Source of the DNA: Phycisphaeraceae bacterium
Lineage (GTDB): Bacteria > Planctomycetota > Phycisphaerae > Phycisphaerales > UBA1924
NCBI GenBank assembly: GCA_019454185.1
Contig: CP075368.1
Coordinates: forward strand, 3,389,649 to 3,453,648
DNA length: 64,000 nt
Direction: 5' to 3'
Part shown: piece by piece, positions 24,931-37,050 of the stretch
Position numbering within the stretch: the first letter of the stretch is position 1
Layout of the letters: each line of letters opens with the position of its first letter
The notes under the pieces: generated by a model
The model's input: the letters and a program-made list of their open reading frames with translations, nothing else
Databases searched by the model: none
What the model was told of the DNA's origin: nothing
Program-made: the position numbers and the translations under genes

Positions 24931-26463
24931 TCAGCGCGGTGGCGCCAGGATAAGGGAGAGATTGTCGGCGTATCCGTCGTTGCTCACGCCCTCGGTGCGT
25001 CGGCCGATGAGCCGGACCTCAAGCCGCTCCGCATCAGGGTGGAGAAGCCCTCTGGCGCTTCGCTGGACGAACGCGGTGCCGCCTCGCTCCGATGCGGTGA
25101 CCGGCCCGATCGAGGTGCGCGCAACCTCTCGCCCGTCCCGCCCATACGAGAGCACAATGACCTCGACAGAATCCTCCTGCTGCTCGAACCCGCCGAGCCA
25201 CCCGTCCAGCATGTAGCGCACCCTCCCGGTTGAAATCTGCTCACGGAGAGGCGCGAGATCGATCATCTGAGAGAGCGAGGACTCCTCGCTTGCACCGGCG
25301 CAGAAAAAGTTCCGCCCGCGTTCGACAGGGCCGACCGTCTCCGCATCGGGAAAGCCCGGCGCGCCGTATCGGATGACCGTGAAGCCCAGCGGCCCCGGGT
25401 CGATCCATCCGCTGATCGCCTGGTCGAGTTCGGACGAATCGAACCCCCTGTCATCCTCGGCATCGCCGTTGTAGATCAGGTTCACGCCGAACGCGGCGAG
25501 CGGGGGCGAGCTCGGCGCGAGCCCGACGATGTTCCCGTCGAGGTCGGTGAGGGACTCAGGGGCAAGGCCCATGTGGGCGAGCGCGGTCTTGACACCGTCC
25601 ACGTTCTTCGGGTTCGGAAAGATGCGATGCGGAATCACCGTGGCGTCGTTCGACCAGACGATGAACGGGATGGTCCGCTTCTCGAACGTGCCCCCCGCGT
25701 GCTCACCGTCGATCGAGCCCCCGTGGTCCGTTGTGACGATGACAAGCCACGACTCGGACGCGTAGCCGGGCCTGGACATCATCGCGTCGAGCACGCGCCC
25801 GACCTGCCGATCGGCGCGCGTGATCGCGTCGAGATACAGACGCCGTGACGGATCAAAGCCGTGCGCGTGCCCCGCCACATCGACATCGCCGAGATAGAGA
25901 AAGATCGCGTCGATGTCGCGCGAACCATCCGCGTTGACGGGCTGGTCGGCGTGCTCCCCGCGCATCAGCAGGGCCGCGTCATCCGAGACACGCTCGTCCC
26001 CGTTCTCCTGATAATCGTAATAGATCGCAAGATCCGCGCCTGTTGGCTGGAACTTCTGGATCGCGTCCCACGTCACAAGCCGCGCCGTGTTGAGGTTCGG
26101 ATTGAAGGCCTCGAGCCGCGCAAACAGATCCGGGTACTGCTCGATGCGAGCGCGGCGATAGTCGTTCGTCGTCACGTTGTGCCTGTCCCGATGCACGCCG
26201 TGCAGAATCGTTGACCAGTTGGGGCCGCTGAACGTCAGATCCTCGCATTGCGCGTCCGCGGCATACGCCCCCTGCGTTCTGAGGCGCGCGAGCGAGTGGG
26301 TCTCTGCGACCTCCAGGGCATCCGGGCGGACTCCATCGATACCGATGAACAGCAGCTTCTTCGCACTCGGGGCCTCGCCGCGTTCCGGCTCGGATGCCGC
26401 AGCCGCGCCCGCGAGAAGCGTGACACTCAGCACCGGAATCGCGGCATGGATCTGTCTGCGCAT
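24931..26463 (-). CDS. Secreted type I phosphodiesterase / alkaline phosphatase-family protein
   Basis: 510 residues with a signal peptide (IPVLSVTLLAGAAAASEP). The alkaline-phosphatase-superfamily core has LLFIGIDGVRPDALEVA (metal Asp), SGPNWSTILHGVHRDRHNV (nucleophile Ser/Thr), YLGDVDVAGHAHGFDP (metal D/H) and TTDHGG (metal DH). These residues mark the nucleotide pyrophosphatase/phosphodiesterase (NPP) family. After residue about 350 comes a beta-rich tail of 160 residues (VNLIYNGDAEDDRGFDSSEL) that looks like a jelly-roll carbohydrate-binding module. The catalytic set seems complete. The start has only a weak ribosome site. The substrate is unknown. Confidence 0.85.
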   Translation of the reverse strand: MRRQIHAAIPVLSVTLLAGAAAASEPERGEAPSAKKLLFIGIDGVRPDALEVAETHSLARLRTQGAYAADAQCEDLTFSGPNWSTILHGVHRDRHNVTTNDYRRARIEQYPDLFARLEAFNPNLNTARLVTWDAIQKFQPTGADLAIYYDYQENGDERVSDDAALLMRGEHADQPVNADGSRDIDAIFLYLGDVDVAGHAHGFDPSRRLYLDAITRADRQVGRVLDAMMSRPGYASESWLVIVTTDHGGSIDGEHAGGTFEKRTIPFIVWSNDATVIPHRIFPNPKNVDGVKTALAHMGLAPESLTDLDGNIVGLAPSSPPLAAFGVNLIYNGDAEDDRGFDSSELDQAISGWIDPGPLGFTVIRYGAPGFPDAETVGPVERGRNFFCAGASEESSLSQMIDLAPLREQISTGRVRYMLDGWLGGFEQQEDSVEVIVLSYGRDGREVARTSIGPVTASERGGTAFVQRSARGLLHPDAERLEVRLIGRRTEGVSNDGYADNLSLILAPPR

Positions 26464-26550
26464 GCTCCATCGTACTGCCGTCTGGTCCAGGGCGTCCGCG
26501 CCGCCGCGCCTCCCCGAGCGCGGCAATCGCCACGCCCTTCATCGAAAGCA

Positions 26551-26577
26551 AACGCGGACCCGTGGGGGGTCCGCGTT
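26551..26577 (-). terminator. Intrinsic terminator after the sortilin-like gene
   Basis: A perfect 11-bp stem AACGCGGACCC (26551-26561) / GGGTCCGCGTT (26567-26577) with a 5-nt loop. On the minus strand it is followed by TTTGCTTTC. It sits 38 bp after the stop of the gene at 26615 and before the phosphodiesterase start, so it ends the upstream transcript. Confidence 0.8.
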
Positions 26578-26614
26578 CGCGCGGTTCCGGCTCTATCTGA
26601 GTCAGATGCCTCGA

Positions 26615-29086
26615 TCAGGGGCATCCCTGGCCGAAGGCGTCGATGAAGTCGAGGAAATCGAGGATGTCGATGATCGTGTCACCGTTGTAGTCGGCGTTGG
26701 AGCTCGTGCCGCACGGTGCCGGCTGCTGCTCGCACGCGCCGAAGTCATCCAGGAAGTCGAGGAAGTCGACCACGTCCTGCACGGTGTCGCCGTTGTAATC
26801 GGCGGGGCACGGGCTCGGCAGGTTCGACATCCACGCGCCGCGCCCGTAGGTGGCAACGACGATCCGCCGCCGCGCGCGATCGATCGCGATGTCGCCCACG
26901 TTGGCGTTCGGGAACGTGGCGTTGTTCTTCATCCACGTCGCGCCGCCGTCCAGCGAGTGATAGATCCCCGCACCCGAGCCCGCGTAGATCGCGCGCGGGT
27001 TGAACTCGAAATCCACCTCGAGAGCCCGCGGCACGACGCCCGAGGGAAGGTTCGAGCCGACGGCCGTCCACGTCAGGCCCGAGTCAACCGTGCGGAAGAT
27101 CCTGCCGCCCGTGGATGTGTAGAACGACGCGAACGCCTCCGCGGCATCGCTCGGGTTGATGATGATGTCGCTCACGCCCGAGGATGGCAGGCCCGTGGAT
27201 CGCGTGCTCCACGTCGAGAGGTTCGAGGTGTACGAGACACGTCCGTTCGAGGAGCCGGTGTAGATCACATTGTTGTTGGAGGTCGCGACCGAGATCGCGT
27301 TGAGCGTTCCGCCGTTCGCGATCGAATTCGTGCTGATCGCCGTCCAGCTCGGCGTCGTGACCGTCGCGTTGGTGGTGCGCCAGACCCTGTTCGTGCCCGC
27401 GTACAGCGTTGACGGCGTCACCGGGTCGATCACCAGCGGGCTGATCCAGTTCGTCGAATCGCTCCCCCACGGGCCGGTGATGTTGCGGCTGCTCGAGTTC
27501 GTCCAGCGATAGATCGAGAGGTACACGTATGTCGTGTACCTGCGCGACGAACTCGAGTAGTCGAACGCCGAGAATCCGCCGTCGCCCGCCTGCAACTGTG
27601 GCCACTCGGTCGATGCGCTCACACGCTCGGGCGTGCCGTTGTCCTGCGTCCCCCCCAGCATGCGATCGGGGAAGGCCGGATGCAACGCGATCGTGTACAA
27701 CTGCGCCGTGCCCAGCCCGTTGTTGCAGTTGATCCACGATGCGCCGCCGTTGGTGGATTTCCACACGCCACCGTCGTTGCCCTCCCAGATCGTGTTGCCC
27801 GGGCCGAACACCAGCGTGTGGTGATCCGGATGGAGCGTCCCGCCCGAGAACTGTGAGATCTCCGTCCACGAGTTGCCGCCGTTCACGGACTTGAGCACGC
27901 CGGCAACCGCGTACCGCGGATCGACCCCGCCAAGATACACAACCTCAGGATCGTTCGGATCGACCGCAAGGTAGATGTCGTACCAGCACTGAGGAGAGCA
28001 GAAGTTCGGCGTCGCGGTCTTCTTGACCCATGTCGCACCACCATCCGTCGAGCGGAAGACGCCGTTCACAGAGCCGCCCGAACCAACGATCGCCGTGTAC
28101 ATGTCATCAGGGCTCGTGCGGCACAGATCCACCAGCACCATCCCGATGCTCGTCGTCGGAAGCCCGCCCGCCAGCTTCGTGTATGTCAGGCCGCCGTCGA
28201 TTGACTTGTACACGCCCTGGCTATGACGCCCGACAAGCACGTTGTTCGGGTTGATCGGATCGAGCGCGAGCGATGGGCACGCGCCGCTCATTCGCTGCGA
28301 CCATGTGCTCCCGGAGTTGAACGAGATGTACGTTCCGCTGTTGCTCGTCAGATGGATGATGGCCGTGTTGTTCGGGTTGATGGCGATCCCGGTGATGCGT
28401 GAACCGACCTGCGAGGCGTTCGCGAGCTGCGTCCACGTGGCGCCGCCATCGTCGGAACGGAAGAGGCCGTCGCCGTTCGAGCTCGTCCAGTACTCACCCG
28501 TTCCGTAATACACACGCTCGTGGTTGACCGGATCAACGACGACATAACCGCTGTTCAGGATCGAGAGCTGGTCCGTCAGCGGGAACCACGACGTCCCGCC
28601 GTTGGTCGTCTTCCACAGGCCGCCCGAGGCCGAGGCCGCGTAGCACGTGTTCGGGTCCGTCGGGTGCGGCGCGATCGAGATCACACGCCCGGAGGCCTTC
28701 GTGTTCCCCGACCAGTACTCTGACGGGATCGCGGAAGGGCCGACAAACGTCCAGTTCAATGGGTACGAGGACCGCTCGAACTGCGACTCCCACGTCCAGT
28801 TCGGCACCGGCTCGCCGACGATCTTCGGATGCCCGGGAGGCGGCGGGCCGAGCTTCTTCTTGTGCTCGACGATCACGCCCTCCGGCTTCACCGCGTGGTC
28901 CGGATACAGCGAGGTCAGGGCCACCGGGTCGGATGAACGCGTCGCCGAGCACCCCGTCGCGAGGGTGAGCGCCGACATGGATCCGACGACAGCCGCGAAA
29001 CCCGCCACAACACGCCCGGCCGCAGCCGCGGCATGGGAGATGGCAGCGACAGCACGGGCGCGAGAACGGGAAGACTTCGTCTGCAT
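26615..29086 (-). CDS. Sortilin/Asp-box-type beta-propeller lipoprotein with GC-type dockerin
   Basis: 823 residues. The N-terminal signal runs to TLATGC, so it is probably lipid-modified. The body consists of many Asp-box/VPS10-like repeats: NGGTSWFPL, DDGGATWTQLA, NSGSTWSQRM, DGGLTYTKLA, STDGGATWVKK, NGGNSWTEIS, NGGASWINC and DSGLTWTAVG, the pattern of ten-bladed sortilin-like or oligoxyloglucan-reducing-end-type propellers. Two dockerin-like Ca loops end the protein (YNGDTVQDVVDFLDFLDDFG, YNGDTIIDILDFLDFIDAFG) with a terminal Gly-Cys-Pro. Surface-located, glycan or protein binding likely; enzyme activity not evident. The start codon follows a basic N-region. Ends before a strong terminator. 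Confidence 0.88.
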   Translation of the reverse strand: MQTKSSRSRARAVAAISHAAAAAGRVVAGFAAVVGSMSALTLATGCSATRSSDPVALTSLYPDHAVKPEGVIVEHKKKLGPPPPGHPKIVGEPVPNWTWESQFERSSYPLNWTFVGPSAIPSEYWSGNTKASGRVISIAPHPTDPNTCYAASASGGLWKTTNGGTSWFPLTDQLSILNSGYVVVDPVNHERVYYGTGEYWTSSNGDGLFRSDDGGATWTQLANASQVGSRITGIAINPNNTAIIHLTSNSGTYISFNSGSTWSQRMSGACPSLALDPINPNNVLVGRHSQGVYKSIDGGLTYTKLAGGLPTTSIGMVLVDLCRTSPDDMYTAIVGSGGSVNGVFRSTDGGATWVKKTATPNFCSPQCWYDIYLAVDPNDPEVVYLGGVDPRYAVAGVLKSVNGGNSWTEISQFSGGTLHPDHHTLVFGPGNTIWEGNDGGVWKSTNGGASWINCNNGLGTAQLYTIALHPAFPDRMLGGTQDNGTPERVSASTEWPQLQAGDGGFSAFDYSSSSRRYTTYVYLSIYRWTNSSSRNITGPWGSDSTNWISPLVIDPVTPSTLYAGTNRVWRTTNATVTTPSWTAISTNSIANGGTLNAISVATSNNNVIYTGSSNGRVSYTSNLSTWSTRSTGLPSSGVSDIIINPSDAAEAFASFYTSTGGRIFRTVDSGLTWTAVGSNLPSGVVPRALEVDFEFNPRAIYAGSGAGIYHSLDGGATWMKNNATFPNANVGDIAIDRARRRIVVATYGRGAWMSNLPSPCPADYNGDTVQDVVDFLDFLDDFGACEQQPAPCGTSSNADYNGDTIIDILDFLDFIDAFGQGCP

Positions 29087-29275
29087 GGAACTCTCCGCAA
29101 AGCCGATCGGCCGAGATATGTTTCGGCGGGTGTTCGGCGGAGGTTCCGCCCGATCACTGAATCGGTCTCCGGAATAGGTATCCTCACCGGTTCATGCCCG
29201 ATCTCGCATATCGATTCGGATTCTGAAAGGGGAAGACTCGCGCGGCTCGGCCGAGGCGTGTGCGCTCAGTCCGCT

Positions 29276-32200
29276 TCAGGACACCGCCGCAGACTCAGAG
29301 CGTGATCGATTGAAGATCCGGCCCAGATCATCGAACAGTGAATACGCGACAGGGGTCACGACCAGTGTCAGAAGCAGGCACAGCGACTGGCCGCCGATCA
29401 CCACCACCGCCACGGCGCGTCGTTCTTCCGCGCCAGGACCCGTACCAACCGCCAGCGGCAGCATCCCGGCAACGAGCGAGAGCGTCGTCATCAGGATGGG
29501 GCGAAGACGATCTCGATTGGCCAACAGGATCGCCTCGGCACGGGGCATCCCCGCCCGGCGCAGCCCGTTCATGTGATCGATCTGCAGGATCGCGTTCTTC
29601 TTCACCACGCCGAACAGCACCAGGATCCCCAGCGCGCTGAACATGTTCAGCGTCCCGCCCGTCAGATACAACGACCCGAGCGCGAACGGCACCGAGAGCG
29701 GCAGCGACAGCAGGATCGTCAGCGGGTGCGTCAGAGACTCGAACTGCGACGCCAGGATCAGATACATGAAGACGATCGACAAAAGGAACGCGAAGCCGAA
29801 CTCCCGGAACGTGCGCTCCAGCTCGCGGCTGCGACCCGTCAGCGACACCGAGTACCCCGGCGGCATGTTCATGTCCTTGGCCAGCTGCTGCATCACCTCC
29901 AGGCGATCGCCCAGCGCGTAACCCGGCGCCACGCCGCCCCGCACAGCGATGATCCGCTGGCGATCGAGTCTGTCAATCCGCGAGGGCGCGAGCGTCGGCG
30001 TGATCGACGCAACGCTCGACACTTCGACCAGCCCCCCTCCCTCGCGCGGCAGCTTCAGCGTGTCGATCAGCTCGGGGCGGCTCCGGTCATCCTCCACGAG
30101 CCGCAGACGCACGTCGTACTGCTCATTCGTCGCTGGATCAAGGAATCGCGTGACCTCCTCCGCGCCGCCGACCATGAGCCGCAGCGCGGTGCCGATGTCG
30201 CGGGCCGCGACGCCCAGGTCCGCCGCACGGTCGCGATCGATCGAGACCCGCAGCTCCGGCTTGTTCAGCCGGAGCGACGTGTCGAGGCCGCGGAACCCGC
30301 CCGCCTCGATGGACTGGTCACGCAGACGCTCTCCATACTCAAAGAGCTTCGAGAGTTCCGCGCCCCTGATGATGAAGTTGACGTCGAACGGGCCGCCCCC
30401 GAGATTGAACGCCTGGAAGTTCCTGACCTGGCAGCGCAGCTCTCGGAACTGCTTGAGCTCCGAGTCGATCCGGTTCATGACGTCGGCCTGCCTGTAGTTG
30501 CCCCGGAAGGCCTCCAGCGGCGCGCCCCTGAGTGTCGATTCGATAAGGCGCGAGAACGAGAACAGACGCTGGTTGTGCGGCTCGATGCGCACGTAGACGC
30601 TGGCCGAGTTGATCTGAGAGCCCGTAAAGCCGCCCGAGGTCACGAGCGTGTCTGTCACCCCCGGCACGGCCCGGATCACGTTCTGAACCTCCAGCATCGC
30701 CGCCTGCATCGCCCCCACGCTCGTCCCCTCCGGCGCGGTAACCGAGACGGTGAACTCGGCCTCATCAACGTCCGACGGGACGAACTCCCGCCCGACGATC
30801 CCCAGCATCGGGATCGACGTCAGAGAGATCAGGATCGCACCCGCCATCACGATCAGGCGATGGCCCATCGACCAGCGGATCATCGCCGTGTACGCACGAT
30901 CGATCAGCCGGTAGAACCCGCCCCTCGACGCGGGCGCGGCCCCGTGCGAGCCCGACTTCGGCGCACGAAGCATCTTCGACGCCATCATCGGCGTCAGCGT
31001 GAAGGAGACAAAGAGCGAGACCAGCACCGCCACCGCAGCGGTGATCCCGAACTGGTACAGGAATCGCCCGGCCACCGACGACATGAACGAGACCGGCACG
31101 AAAATCACCACCAGCGAGAGCGTCGTCGCGAGCACCGCGAGCCCGATCTCCCGCGTCCCCTCGATCGCCGCCGCGACCGGGCTCATCCCCTTCTCCTCGA
31201 TGAACCGGTAGATGTTCTCCAGCACAACGATCGCGTCGTCGATCACTACGCCGACCATCAGCACCAGCGCCAGCATCGTGATCGCGTTCAGCGTGAAGTC
31301 CAGCGCGTCCATCACGGCGAACGTCGCGATGATCGACGTTGGGATCGCCACAGCCGCGATCAGCGTCGATCGCCAGTTCCGCATGAACGCCAGCACCACC
31401 ACGCTCGCGAAGATGCTCCCCAGCACCAGATGGAGATTGATCTCCTTCAACGCGGCATAGATGTAGTTCGACTGGTCGAGGATCACCTCCGCACGGATAT
31501 CCGCCGGCAGCTCCGAGCGCAGCGCGGCAAGGTTCTTCTTGACATCCTCGATCACCTCGACCGTGTTCGCCCCCGACTGGCGATAGATCTCCAGCGTGAC
31601 CGTCGGCTCGCCGTTCAGACGCGCCAGCGTCCGCAGCTCCGCCGTTCCATCCTCCGCGTGACCAACGTCCCGCACGCGGATCGGGATCCCGTCGCGCGTC
31701 GCGATCACGACATCGCCGAAGTCCGCCTCGTCGCGCAGCCGGGCCGCCGTGCGCAGCGAGTACTCACGCTCGAACGACGAGACGTTGCCGCCGGGGATGC
31801 TCGCGTTCTGCGCCTCGATCGCGTCGCGCACCGCCGTCACGGGGATGCTGAGCGCGTCGAGCCGGTCCGCGTCGAGCCATATGTTCATCGTCCGGATCAA
31901 CGCCCCGGCCAGACGGATCTCGCCGACGCCCCGCGAACGCTCGATCCGCTGACGGACAAGCTTGTCCGCCAGCTCCGTCAGCTCGCGCTGCGACCTCGGC
32001 CCTGAGATCGCGACCGTGAGGGCCGGGTCCGAATCGCCGTTCACCTTGCTGATGTTCGGCGGATCGACATCCCTCGGAAGCCGGCGCAGCACGCCCGACA
32101 CCCTGTCGCGGACATCTTGGGCCGCGACGTCCACGTTCCTCTCGAGATTGAAGTTGACCAGGATGAACGCGCGATCCGGGTTGGAGACCGATCGCAACTC

Positions 32201-32437
32201 GTCGATCCCCTCGACCGTGTTGATCGCCTCCTCCAGCTCGTCGACGATCTCGGTCTCGATCTCCTCGGGGGCCGCGCCCGCGAGCGTCGTGCTGATCCTC
32301 ACCGTCGGGATGTCCACCGAGGGCAGCCGATCGACGCCGAGCCGCTGGTAACTCACCACGCCGATGATGATCAGCGTGAGGTTCAGCATCGCGGCAAACA
32401 CCGGACGCTTGATGCAGATCTCAGCCAACTTCTGCAC
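29276..32437 (-). CDS. HAE1-family RND efflux pump, inner membrane permease
   Basis: 1053 residues, normal for AcrB-type proton/drug antiporters. It starts AEICIKRPVFAAMLNLTLII (TM1) and has the two large periplasmic loops. The proton-relay Asp pair lies in GVVIDDAIVVLENIYR (TM4), and TM10 has the partner Lys in GVVKKNAILQIDHMN. The C-terminal TM helices read PLAVGTGPGAEERRAVAVVV and CLLLTLVVTPVAYSLFDDL. It forms a minus-strand operon with the adaptor gene 45 bp upstream; there is no TolC in this cluster. Substrate not deducible. Sequence details place it in the hydrophobe/amphiphile (HAE1) group, not with the metal HME pumps. Confidence 0.95.
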   Translation of the reverse strand: MQKLAEICIKRPVFAAMLNLTLIIIGVVSYQRLGVDRLPSVDIPTVRISTTLAGAAPEEIETEIVDELEEAINTVEGIDELRSVSNPDRAFILVNFNLERNVDVAAQDVRDRVSGVLRRLPRDVDPPNISKVNGDSDPALTVAISGPRSQRELTELADKLVRQRIERSRGVGEIRLAGALIRTMNIWLDADRLDALSIPVTAVRDAIEAQNASIPGGNVSSFEREYSLRTAARLRDEADFGDVVIATRDGIPIRVRDVGHAEDGTAELRTLARLNGEPTVTLEIYRQSGANTVEVIEDVKKNLAALRSELPADIRAEVILDQSNYIYAALKEINLHLVLGSIFASVVVLAFMRNWRSTLIAAVAIPTSIIATFAVMDALDFTLNAITMLALVLMVGVVIDDAIVVLENIYRFIEEKGMSPVAAAIEGTREIGLAVLATTLSLVVIFVPVSFMSSVAGRFLYQFGITAAVAVLVSLFVSFTLTPMMASKMLRAPKSGSHGAAPASRGGFYRLIDRAYTAMIRWSMGHRLIVMAGAILISLTSIPMLGIVGREFVPSDVDEAEFTVSVTAPEGTSVGAMQAAMLEVQNVIRAVPGVTDTLVTSGGFTGSQINSASVYVRIEPHNQRLFSFSRLIESTLRGAPLEAFRGNYRQADVMNRIDSELKQFRELRCQVRNFQAFNLGGGPFDVNFIIRGAELSKLFEYGERLRDQSIEAGGFRGLDTSLRLNKPELRVSIDRDRAADLGVAARDIGTALRLMVGGAEEVTRFLDPATNEQYDVRLRLVEDDRSRPELIDTLKLPREGGGLVEVSSVASITPTLAPSRIDRLDRQRIIAVRGGVAPGYALGDRLEVMQQLAKDMNMPPGYSVSLTGRSRELERTFREFGFAFLLSIVFMYLILASQFESLTHPLTILLSLPLSVPFALGSLYLTGGTLNMFSALGILVLFGVVKKNAILQIDHMNGLRRAGMPRAEAILLANRDRLRPILMTTLSLVAGMLPLAVGTGPGAEERRAVAVVVIGGQSLCLLLTLVVTPVAYSLFDDLGRIFNRSRSESAAVS

Positions 32438-32482
32438 GTCTGCTCCTCGAATCCGCGAAGTGAATCAGCACGCCCCGAACGC

Positions 32483-33784
32483 TCACCGCTCCCCGACCCC
32501 CCCGCCCGCCACGCCGGTCTCCGCGACGATGCGGACACGAGATCCTGTCGTCACCGAATTCGGCGGCGAACGCGCGATCGTCTCATCACCCTTCAGTCCG
32601 CTCAGGATCTGAACGAGATCGCCCGCACGCGCGCCGATCTGCACACGCCGCTCCTGGGCCGATCCATCGGCCACGATGATCACCTTGTGAACGCCCGCGA
32701 AGGTCAGGATCGCACTCGCCGGAACCACCAGCGCGTCCTCCTCGCCCACGGCGATCTCCGCCGTCGCGAACCCGCCCGGCTTCAGCCCGCCGCTGCTGTT
32801 CGGGATCAGCACCTCGATCGGCAGCGTCCGCGTCGAGACATCGAGCGAGGGCGCAAGCCGCGAGACCACGCCGACAACCGGATCTGTGTTCCGCGGATCG
32901 ACCGCGTCGGCAACCACCGAGGCGCGCTGGCCCGGCGCGATCTCGGAGAAACGCCGCTCCGGCACGTTGAGCCGCAGCTTGATCGGATCAGAATCGACCA
33001 CACGCATCAACGCCTGGCCGACCTGCACGAAGTCGCCGACAGAGACGCCCCGCGATGCGATCCTGTACAGCCGGTCCCCACCCTCGCCCGACTCCGGCGC
33101 GCGAGCCGTCGAATCGTCGATCCGCTGGGCCGCGATCCGCACCTGGGCCTCGAGCGTCCGTGCCCGCGCCAGGATCGTCCTCGCCTCGAGCCGCTGCACC
33201 GTCACATTCGCCCGCGCCACGTCGTACGCCGTGCGGATATCGCTGAACTCCTGGGGGCCCATCAGCGGCTGCTCGCGCTCGGCCAACTGGCGGGCCCGCT
33301 CGAATCGCACGCTCGCGTTCTCGGCTTCAACAATCGCCCGCGCCACCGTCGGCACCTCGTCGATCGAGAACTCCTCATCCACATCCGGTAGCCCGTTGAG
33401 GCCGATCGAAGCAAGCGTCTCGACCATCGCCCGCGCCCGCTCGTCACGCACCAGCACATAGTCCGTCGGGTCGATGCGGACGAGCGGAGCTCCCGGTTCG
33501 ACAGAGTCACCAAGATCCGCCAGGATCTCCACCACACGCCCGCTCACCTTCGAGGCGATCGTCGCCTCTTCCTCCCCAAACAGCGTCCCCGTGACACGCA
33601 CCGTCCGAGGAAGCATCGCCCGTGTCGGGGTCGTCACCTCCAACTCAAACGACTGCGGCTCTGCCCGGGCCGCCTCGTTGCTTGGGGCTCGCTTGCACCC
33701 CGCCGCACCCACGCACGCCCCCACGCACGCAAGCACGCACGCCCCCAGAACAACGCCCACGTGAAGCGAAGAAAGACGACTCAC
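32483..33784 (-). CDS. RND periplasmic adaptor (membrane fusion) lipoprotein
   Basis: 433 residues from a GTG at 33784, chosen because AGAGGA lies 6 bp upstream and the signal peptide (VLACVGACVGAAGC) then has normal length. An in-frame ATG at 33865 would add 27 Gly-rich residues. The lipobox Cys is followed by a linker, then VRVTGTLFGEEEATIASKVS (lipoyl/barrel), a coiled-coil hairpin (FERARQLAEREQPLMGPQEF), and again lipoyl and beta-barrel strands (LKPGGFATAEIAVGEEDALV, VPASAILTFAGVHKVIIV). It bridges the inner-membrane pump to an outer-membrane channel. First gene of the operon with the permease. Confidence 0.92.
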   Translation of the reverse strand: MSRLSSLHVGVVLGACVLACVGACVGAAGCKRAPSNEAARAEPQSFELEVTTPTRAMLPRTVRVTGTLFGEEEATIASKVSGRVVEILADLGDSVEPGAPLVRIDPTDYVLVRDERARAMVETLASIGLNGLPDVDEEFSIDEVPTVARAIVEAENASVRFERARQLAEREQPLMGPQEFSDIRTAYDVARANVTVQRLEARTILARARTLEAQVRIAAQRIDDSTARAPESGEGGDRLYRIASRGVSVGDFVQVGQALMRVVDSDPIKLRLNVPERRFSEIAPGQRASVVADAVDPRNTDPVVGVVSRLAPSLDVSTRTLPIEVLIPNSSGGLKPGGFATAEIAVGEEDALVVPASAILTFAGVHKVIIVADGSAQERRVQIGARAGDLVQILSGLKGDETIARSPPNSVTTGSRVRIVAETGVAGGGVGER

Positions 33785-34140
33785 GCGATGTCCTCTGAGA
33801 GTCTTCAGACCACAACCTCCAAGGCCCCAGGAACCATGCATGCTGACCAAGCCACCGGCTCCCACATCCGGGGATCTCGATCCGGGTGCGCCGTGTCCGT
33901 TTCAACAGGCGAATCGATCAAAGGTGTCCGACCGGATGCAGGACCAGACGAGAATGCGTGATCCTACGGGGCCAGCGGCCGCCATGTGTCCAGCGGGTGT
34001 GCCAATGGGTGGGGGGTGCCATGCCTTCTCAAAGTGCAGGCATGAACGAGATGCAAGCTCTGCTGGTCGCCAACGGCGACACGCTCCCCGTGCCTACGCA
34101 GTCCGCTTCGGACTTCATAGCGACGGTCACGCTCCGTGAC
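33785..34140. other. Intergenic region upstream of the RND operon
   Basis: About 350 bp, the head of the minus-strand RND operon. I see no regulator gene and no clear promoter. Short open frames on both strands lack ribosome sites and conserved features. The adjoining 34141-34352 is a separate purine/pyrimidine repeat. Confidence 0.35.
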
Positions 34141-34352
34141 GAGACTCTTCCGGCCTTCCCCCGTTCCCCTCTTCTCCGCGTTCCTCCGCGTACTCCACGT
34201 TCAGCACTTCTTCCGATTCCTCTCCGCGGCCCTCGGCGGCCCTCCGCGTTGAGTCCTCTTCTTCGCGTCCTTGTGGGGGGCGAGATCTTCGCGTTCAACC
34301 TCTTCCTCGTCCCTTTCCCCCTTCCCTCTGCGTCACTCCGCGTTCTCTTCTC
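34141..34352 (-). repeat. Purine-rich dispersed repeat (CGCGGAG-type) before prkA end
   Basis: A 210-bp block almost entirely C/T on the plus strand. Read on the minus strand it contains variants of ACGCGGAG and GAAGAG units (e.g. CTCCGCGTTCCTCCGCG at 34175-34190; ACTCCGCGTTCTC near 34335). The block ends at the prkA stop codon. This type of near-tandem 'CGCGGAG' sequence is a known low-complexity repeat of planctomycetes and some other bacteria. A sister copy with CCGTGGCCCT units lies in-frame in the decarboxylase gene. Confidence 0.6.
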
Positions 34353-36446
<2,094 letters not shown>

Positions 36447-36885
36447 AGCGAGTTCCCTCCAGGGACGCGGCGTGCACTGGCACCCGGAAGGACGCTCGCT
36501 CTGGCTGTCGGGAGAAGCCCCGCCGCTTCATGCGGCGAGCACATCGCCGTCAACCGGGGGAGGAGCGCGATCCTGCGCCGCTTCGCACTTGCTATCGGCC
36601 CGACGCGCCCCCCGCGTCAATCCCGGGCTCGAATTGTCATCCGAACTGTTATACGTCCGACCTCGCCCTTGGATCGCAGTTCCGCGCCACGAATCCGCAT
36701 CGGCGCACAATCGGCGCAACCGCCCACCACAACCGATGTGGGCCGCGTGTGGAATCCCACCCCCTCGACGCGCGACACCCCACGGACTCCGCACGCAGTC
36801 GCACAGCCCGCACACACCCCTCCACCGGACCGCCATCAAGCACGCATCGCTTGCCAGAGCCGCACACGCAACCGATCCACACCCG
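36447..36885. other. Divergent intergenic region between prkA and trmB operon
   Basis: About 440 bp, C-rich. No CDS I would support; overlapping frames of up to 180 residues are low-complexity Pro/Arg shadows. Both the prkA and the trmB-side promoters should lie here. On the minus strand a TATAAC (about 36650) is the only -10-like hexamer noticed, without a good -35. Confidence 0.35.
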
Positions 36886-37023
36886 ATGCGCGCCGAGGCG
36901 AAGCCCATCACTCTCCGCTCGATCCGCGGGCCGCTCTTCACCAATCTCCATTGGGCGTTCCTGGCGTGGCTCGCCACTTTCGAGGCCGCGTGGGCCATCC
37001 GCTGGTTCCTGCACCTCCTCTGA
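36886..37023 (+). CDS. Small single-pass membrane protein
   Basis: 45 residues: MRAEAKPITLRSIRGP, then FTNLHWAFLAWLATFEAAWA and IRWFLHLL. Basic at the N-terminus, then one hydrophobic segment rich in Trp and Phe, as in small inner-membrane proteins. It sits 27 bp before trmB on the same strand and may be co-transcribed. No good Shine-Dalgarno; function unknown. The longer frames across this place are Pro/Arg shadows. Confidence 0.5.
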   Translation: MRAEAKPITLRSIRGPLFTNLHWAFLAWLATFEAAWAIRWFLHLL

Positions 37024-37050
37024 GCGACCGCCGGGCACATAACATCCCCG

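Noticed and set aside
29573..32005. 810-residue plus-strand frame opposite the RND pump
   Set aside because: Arg/His/Gln-rich, low complexity, exact antisense of a well-conserved pump; a GC-rich shadow.
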